Shown here in pieces: positions 59,968 to 64,000 of a stretch of DNA of 64,000 nt. The translations under genes and the position numbers were made by a program. Below the pieces are notes generated by a model, which was not told where the DNA came from, did not search any database, and worked only from the letters and a program-made list of their open reading frames with translations. How positions within the stretch are numbered: position 1 is the stretch's first letter; each line of letters opens with the position of its first letter. Source of the stretch: Anaeramoeba ignava (taxonomy: Eukaryota > Metamonada > Anaeramoebidae); NCBI GenBank assembly GCA_028826165.1, contig JAPDFW010000056.1, positions 392,001 through 456,000 of the forward strand, written 5' to 3'.

Positions 59968-61419
59968 ATGAATAAATTCCGAGTTCTTACATTTAATATA
60001 CTTGCACCACCATACAAAAGAACAGATCCAGAAGATGATAGAGTAAGAGAAAGTGCATTTCCAAAAATCTGGAAACCAAGAATGGCAAGTGTAGCAAAAT
60101 TAATAAGAGAAAATCAACCCGATGTTATTTGCCTTCAAGAATGTTGGTTTACGAAAAAAAACTTATCAATTTTAAAAAGGAATTTAACAAAAAAATATGC
60201 AGGAATTCGAATGCAACGCGTGAATGGACCTTGTCAACGGCCTGATGGGTTAGCTATCTTTGTAAATCAAAATCGGTTTGAGTTGCTTGATAGTTATTAC
60301 TTACCATTAGAGGGGTGTGGGGATCGTGTAGTCTTTCTATGTAGGATTAGAATGAAGGAACCAATTATAAAAGAAAATTCAAAAGAAAATTCAAAAGAAA
60401 ATTCAAAAGAAAATTTAAAAGAAAATTTAAAAGAAAATTTAAAAGAAAATTCAAAAGAAAATTCAAAAGAAAATTTAAATGAAAATTCAAAAGAAAATTC
60501 AAATGAAGAAATCAAAAATGAACATAAAAAAGAAAACTCCTTACCTGAAATATTAATTATCACAACTCACTTAACATTTCCTCATACATTTTCAGAACGT
60601 ATTGTGAGAGTTTGGCAAATTAAAAAAATCTTAAAGTGGATCAATAGTTTCGAAGAATACGCTCATTTACCACATATTCTGACTGGAGACTTCAATTTTC
60701 CGTTGGATATTGACCCAAAGGACAGTTCTGTGCGCAAAGAAATTTCGAAAAATAATTTCAAATCATCCCATTTCGAAATTCATAAAATGGATCCAATTAC
60801 TCACTTCAATCACAATAAAGAACATGTTGGAGTTGATTTCATTTACTATCGAAACTACTCACAGGATAATATTCATATCATGCAAGCATTTCCTGCAAAC
60901 TTCACCAAATCGCAAAGAATTGATATTGAAAAATATGCGGAAGTTTATGAAAAGGATGTGGATCTTTCAGAAAGTGTCTGTGAAGATACTATTCCGCAAT
61001 TTACAGAAACATCATATGATGATTTGTGTGAAATTGAGAAGGAAATGGAACAAGAAGTCATAATCACTGAGTCACTTAATAGTATGAGGACTGAATTAGT
61101 GGAGAATGTCACTGAAGAAATTTACAACGAAATTCATTCTGAAAATCACATTGAAAATTTTCAGAAAAAAGAACCAGAGAAAAAAATGGAATTGACTGAA
61201 GAAACAAATGTGATTTTTGAAGAATTCGAAGATACTTTTAGTGATGCTGAGCCTGAACCTCCAGAATTTGATATATTGTATGAAATTACTCCAAAATCAT
61301 CTTTTGTTCTTCCAAAAATTTTGCCTGTAAATCGGTTTCCAGATCTTTCTCAATGGTCGTTATCTGATCATCGTCCTTTAGTCACAGATTTTGAGATTTC
61401 TGAAATAAAAAAACGGTGA
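59968..61419 (+). CDS. Endonuclease/exonuclease/phosphatase (EEP) family protein
   Basis: Single exon, 483 residues. All EEP active-site motifs are present in order: FNIL (Asn), QECW (Glu), DGLAIF, TTHL (His), GDFN (Asp/Asn) and, at the C-terminus, SDHRPL (Asp-His). The family includes CCR4-type deadenylases, inositol 5-phosphatases, sphingomyelinases and TDP2; the sequence alone does not decide the substrate. VLTFNILAPPYKR and VGVDFIYYRN are closest in feel to plant and protist EEP proteins and nocturnin/CCR4 relatives. Two insertions stand out: a KENS/KENL repeat at about 60365-60510, and an acidic stretch of about 150 residues (60950-61330) between the DFIYYR motif and the final SDHRP. No signal peptide or TM. 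The start is the first ATG after the spacer. Confidence 0.88.
   Translation: MNKFRVLTFNILAPPYKRTDPEDDRVRESAFPKIWKPRMASVAKLIRENQPDVICLQECWFTKKNLSILKRNLTKKYAGIRMQRVNGPCQRPDGLAIFVNQNRFELLDSYYLPLEGCGDRVVFLCRIRMKEPIIKENSKENSKENSKENLKENLKENLKENSKENSKENLNENSKENSNEEIKNEHKKENSLPEILIITTHLTFPHTFSERIVRVWQIKKILKWINSFEEYAHLPHILTGDFNFPLDIDPKDSSVRKEISKNNFKSSHFEIHKMDPITHFNHNKEHVGVDFIYYRNYSQDNIHIMQAFPANFTKSQRIDIEKYAEVYEKDVDLSESVCEDTIPQFTETSYDDLCEIEKEMEQEVIITESLNSMRTELVENVTEEIYNEIHSENHIENFQKKEPEKKMELTEETNVIFEEFEDTFSDAEPEPPEFDILYEITPKSSFVLPKILPVNRFPDLSQWSLSDHRPLVTDFEISEIKKR
60365..60515 (+). repeat. KENS/KENL coding repeat
   Basis: About twelve 12-bp units AAAGAAAATTCA/TTA encoding K-E-N-S or K-E-N-L inside the EEP gene, placed between two core strands of the fold. 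Confidence 0.9.
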
Positions 61420-61579
61420 ATTTTTTCTTTCCATTTTTCTTTCTCTTTTTCTTTTTGAGAATTTTTTAAAATCAAAATCAAATCAAAAACAAAAAATTAA
61501 AATTTTTTTTCAAATTTTTTCATTTTTTCATTTTTTCATTTTTTCATTTTTTTTCATCATTTTTATTTTAAATTAAATT

Positions 61580-64000
61580 ATGGATCCAAATCCAAATATT
61601 CAAAAAATTCAAGGAGCTACTCAAAAATCAATTAAAAAAAGTTTTTTCAAAACAATTCTTCCTACATTTCTAACTGATACTATCGAACAAGTTGGCACAA
61701 TATTGCCAAATTCGATTAAAAAAAAGATAAAAGAAACAAGAAAAAAAGATCAAACTCTTGAAAACGAGAAAATAACACGAATTCACTTTGAACATTTACC
61801 AATTCCAGATTTAAAAAAAAGAAAATTATTTTTGATAATTTGTTATGTAAACGGTTTCCAAATTTGGGATGTCGATAATCCTGAGATAGAACATAAAGAA
61901 GTTGTTTCTGTTCGTTTAAATTTTGAGGTTAGGACTGTGAAAGTAAATTATTTGTCTATTCAAAAAGCGGTTAATTAGAGCAATAAGAAAAGAGAAAAAA
62001 AATTAATTTAGAAAATTTTATTGTTTTTTTTTTATTAAAATTTCTTCAATTTAGTTTCTTTTACAAAAACCAGAAAAAATGAAATTTGAAGATATTCAGT
62101 TGATTGTTATGTATTTAATTAATTTTAAAAAAAAGATGATTGAGAAATTTCTTTACTTTTTTTCCAATAAAACTTTTATTTAAAAAAAACCAAAAACAGA
62201 CCTTTAAAAAATCAAGATAAATTTTTACAAAGTCATTTATTAATTTATTCAATTAAAGAAAGTCAAATTTTAACCAAATATAAATTTGAAGAAAATATCA
62301 ATGGAGTTTTAACAACACCAGGACATGTTATTATTGGAACAAAATTAAGAGTATTTGTTCTTGATGCTGAAAATTTACAAATTAAATATAAATATGATAC
62401 TTATCCATGTTCAAATTTTGAGACAATATTTGATGTTGGGTCAAGATTTCTAGTTTTCCCAACAAAAGAATTACCACCATTTCATAGTCAAAATATCACT
62501 AAAAATAATCAAAGAGAAGGTGATGAATCTCCAAAGTTAACAGATTCAATTAAGAAATCTACAAAAAATGTTGTTTCAAAAGTTTCGGATTCTTTAACTG
62601 ATTCAATTTCAGAAAAAAATGCTGGAGTTGTGATGATTAAAGATTTGAAAAATAATAAAACAATATCACATTTTAGAGCTCATAAGCATGCGATATCTTC
62701 TTTATTTTTTAATGATTCAGGTTCTTTAGTGTGTATTCGAAAAATGAATCAAATTTAAAATCCATTCAAATTAAAATTCAAATTAAAATTAAAATTCAAT
62801 CAAAATTAAAATTAAAATTAAAATTAAAATTCAAAATTAAAATTAAAATTAAAATTAAATTTAAATCAAAATTAAATCAAATCAAAATTCAAATTAAAAT
62901 TAAATCAAAATCAAAATTAAATCAAAAATCAAAATTAAATCAAAATTCAAATTAAATTAGTTATTTACTTCTTCAATGATTGGAACTCACTTTCGAATTT
63001 TTAGAATAAATCCAACTCAAGATGAAACAAAACCAACAATAGAACTTTTATATACTCTAATCAGAGGAATGACTTCAGCAATTATCCAAAATGTTTCCTT
63101 TAGTCAAGGATCAAAATGGGTTGTTGTATCAACAAATCACGGAACTTCACATATTTTTGCAATTAATGCAACAGGAGAACCAGTTAGTATTTCAACACAT
63201 TTACCAGAATACATTTCGCAAGTTGAAACCATCAATGAAAAAACAACAAAAACAACTTACAAAGCTCTTTATAAAATCAAACAAAATACTTTTGAATGGA
63301 CAAACGAAGATTACAAAAAGGATTATGAAAAGGATTTAACTATTGATGAAAATGAAAATGAAAACAAGGAAATTCAACCACTTCTTTTATCATCAGTTTT
63401 TAACAAGAAATCAACCTTTTATATTGCAACAAAAGACGGAATTCTTTCCGAATATTCATTATCACCAAAACCTTTAAAAGTAAAAAAAGCACTTGATTTA
63501 TTGAGTAATTCAAACGAAGAAAATCAAAAAAAGCCAAAGTTTGAATTTAAAACGTTTGTGATTTCCCCAAAAAATTTGAAAAGCTGGTATGTTTGTCGCA
63601 AAAACTATTGGAAAGAAATTCAAGGCTCGATCAAAGAAATTGTGAAAATCACAAAGTTGGAACACTCAGAATCAGAAGCAGAATTGAGCCTTATTTTCAA
63701 CTCACAACAAAACAATCCAAAAATAACAACAAAATTCCACAACTATTTCACACAAAAACAAAACCAGCAAACAGAACCACAGAATATGGAAGAAATCACT
63801 GAGAAACTAATATTCGTCAATATAGAAACTGCAACTCACGAGTCTGCTTATCGTGATCCTTTATGGAAAGATCCTCAATTTGATTTTTGTAAATATATTG
63901 TGGATAAAAAAATTCAAGCAGAAAAAGAAGATGAAGAAATTGATAAATTAGAAGACGAACATATAGATTTGAATCCAAATCAAGAGTTGAAAGACAATGA
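61580..64000 (+). CDS. BCAS3: BCAS3-like WD40/PROPPIN-type protein (3' end outside window)
   Basis: Three exons visible: 61580-61953, 62200-62728 and 62961 to the window end, open to base 64000; GT-AG joins with matching phases (the exon 1 donor is taken as GTCTAT because only that phase fits exon 2). Order: an N-terminal helical segment similar to the BCAS3 start (FLTDTIEQVGTILP), FLIICYVNGFQIWDVDN (BCAS3 GYSDGMQVW), EVVSVRL, then TTPGHVIIGTKLRVFVLDAEN and an insert with DSIKKSTKNVVSKV. Next come SHFRAHKHAISSLFFNDSGSLL/TSSMIGTHFRIFRI, WVVVSTNHGTSHIFAIN and GEPVSISTHLPEYI. BCAS3 with PHAF1 forms a phosphoinositide-binding complex recruited to forming autophagosomes; Dictyostelium has a homologue. 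Identification rests on the GTSH(I/V)F and DGxQxW blocks. Introns are AT-rich, the second one a repeat. Confidence 0.78.
62760..62955 (+). repeat. AAATTAAA/AAATCAAA repeat in BCAS3-like intron 2
   Basis: Most of intron 2 (62729-62960) is irregular AAATTA and AAATCA hexamers. Confidence 0.8.

Overview
This is a eukaryotic nuclear window from a very AT-rich protist. Most genes carry GT-AG introns (roughly 65-90 bp when short, more than 1 kb when they hold satellites). TAA, TAG and TGA all end genes, and coding, intronic and intergenic DNA share simple repeats, especially a TCAAAA hexamer that reads Gln-Asn in proteins. The gene set (V-ATPase, COPII, spliceosome, spindle checkpoint, RNF213-type ligase, GH38 mannosidase, BCAS3) is a general eukaryotic one. 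The low-complexity N/Q/K proteome and the RNF213-like giant are what I would expect of an amoeboid protist such as Anaeramoeba, but that placement is a low-confidence inference.

Layout. 1-2270: intronic hexamer repeat and the 3' part of a WD40 gene (+). 2795-18701: a giant RNF213-like AAA+/RZ-finger E3 gene (-) of about 5,270 residues, close to the human length, with frame breaks in its middle. 19132-23531: ORMDL and the V-ATPase a subunit (both -). 24077-29519: acylaminoacyl peptidase (+) facing a VIT/vWA protein with a CFI-box tail (-). 29684-34191: an unidentified helical-repeat gene, a box C/D snoRNA (U27/SNORD27 type) and MAD2 (all +). 34307-35726: an F-box protein with a TMEM185-like membrane domain (-), almost touching a divergent SmgGDS-like ARM gene (35811-38963, +). 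39235-40401: a myristoylatable EF-hand protein (-). 41108-47985: a BAR-domain gene and PRPF6 (+). 48094-55326: two tandem GH38 alpha-mannosidases (+). 55522-64000: Sec23, a CUE-CAP fusion, an EEP-family phosphatase/nuclease and a BCAS3-like gene running off the end (+).

The genes do not form a pathway. Several act in the endomembrane system (V-ATPase a, ORMDL, Sec23, GH38, BAR, BCAS3), and two or three concern ubiquitin (RNF213-like, F-box, CUE).

Main points of interest: (1) an unannotated U27-type snoRNA whose guide fits the 18S A27 site by the D-5 rule; (2) six genes in which the reading frame breaks and continues in the +1 frame, from assembly error, decay or programmed frameshifting; (3) tandem mannosidases nearly identical except for dense patches of change, several at active-site motifs; (4) several unusual domain fusions (F-box/TMEM185, CUE/CAP, VIT/vWA/CFI-box); (5) an RNF213 homologue whose RING appears replaced by a Lys-rich repeat while the RZ finger stays.
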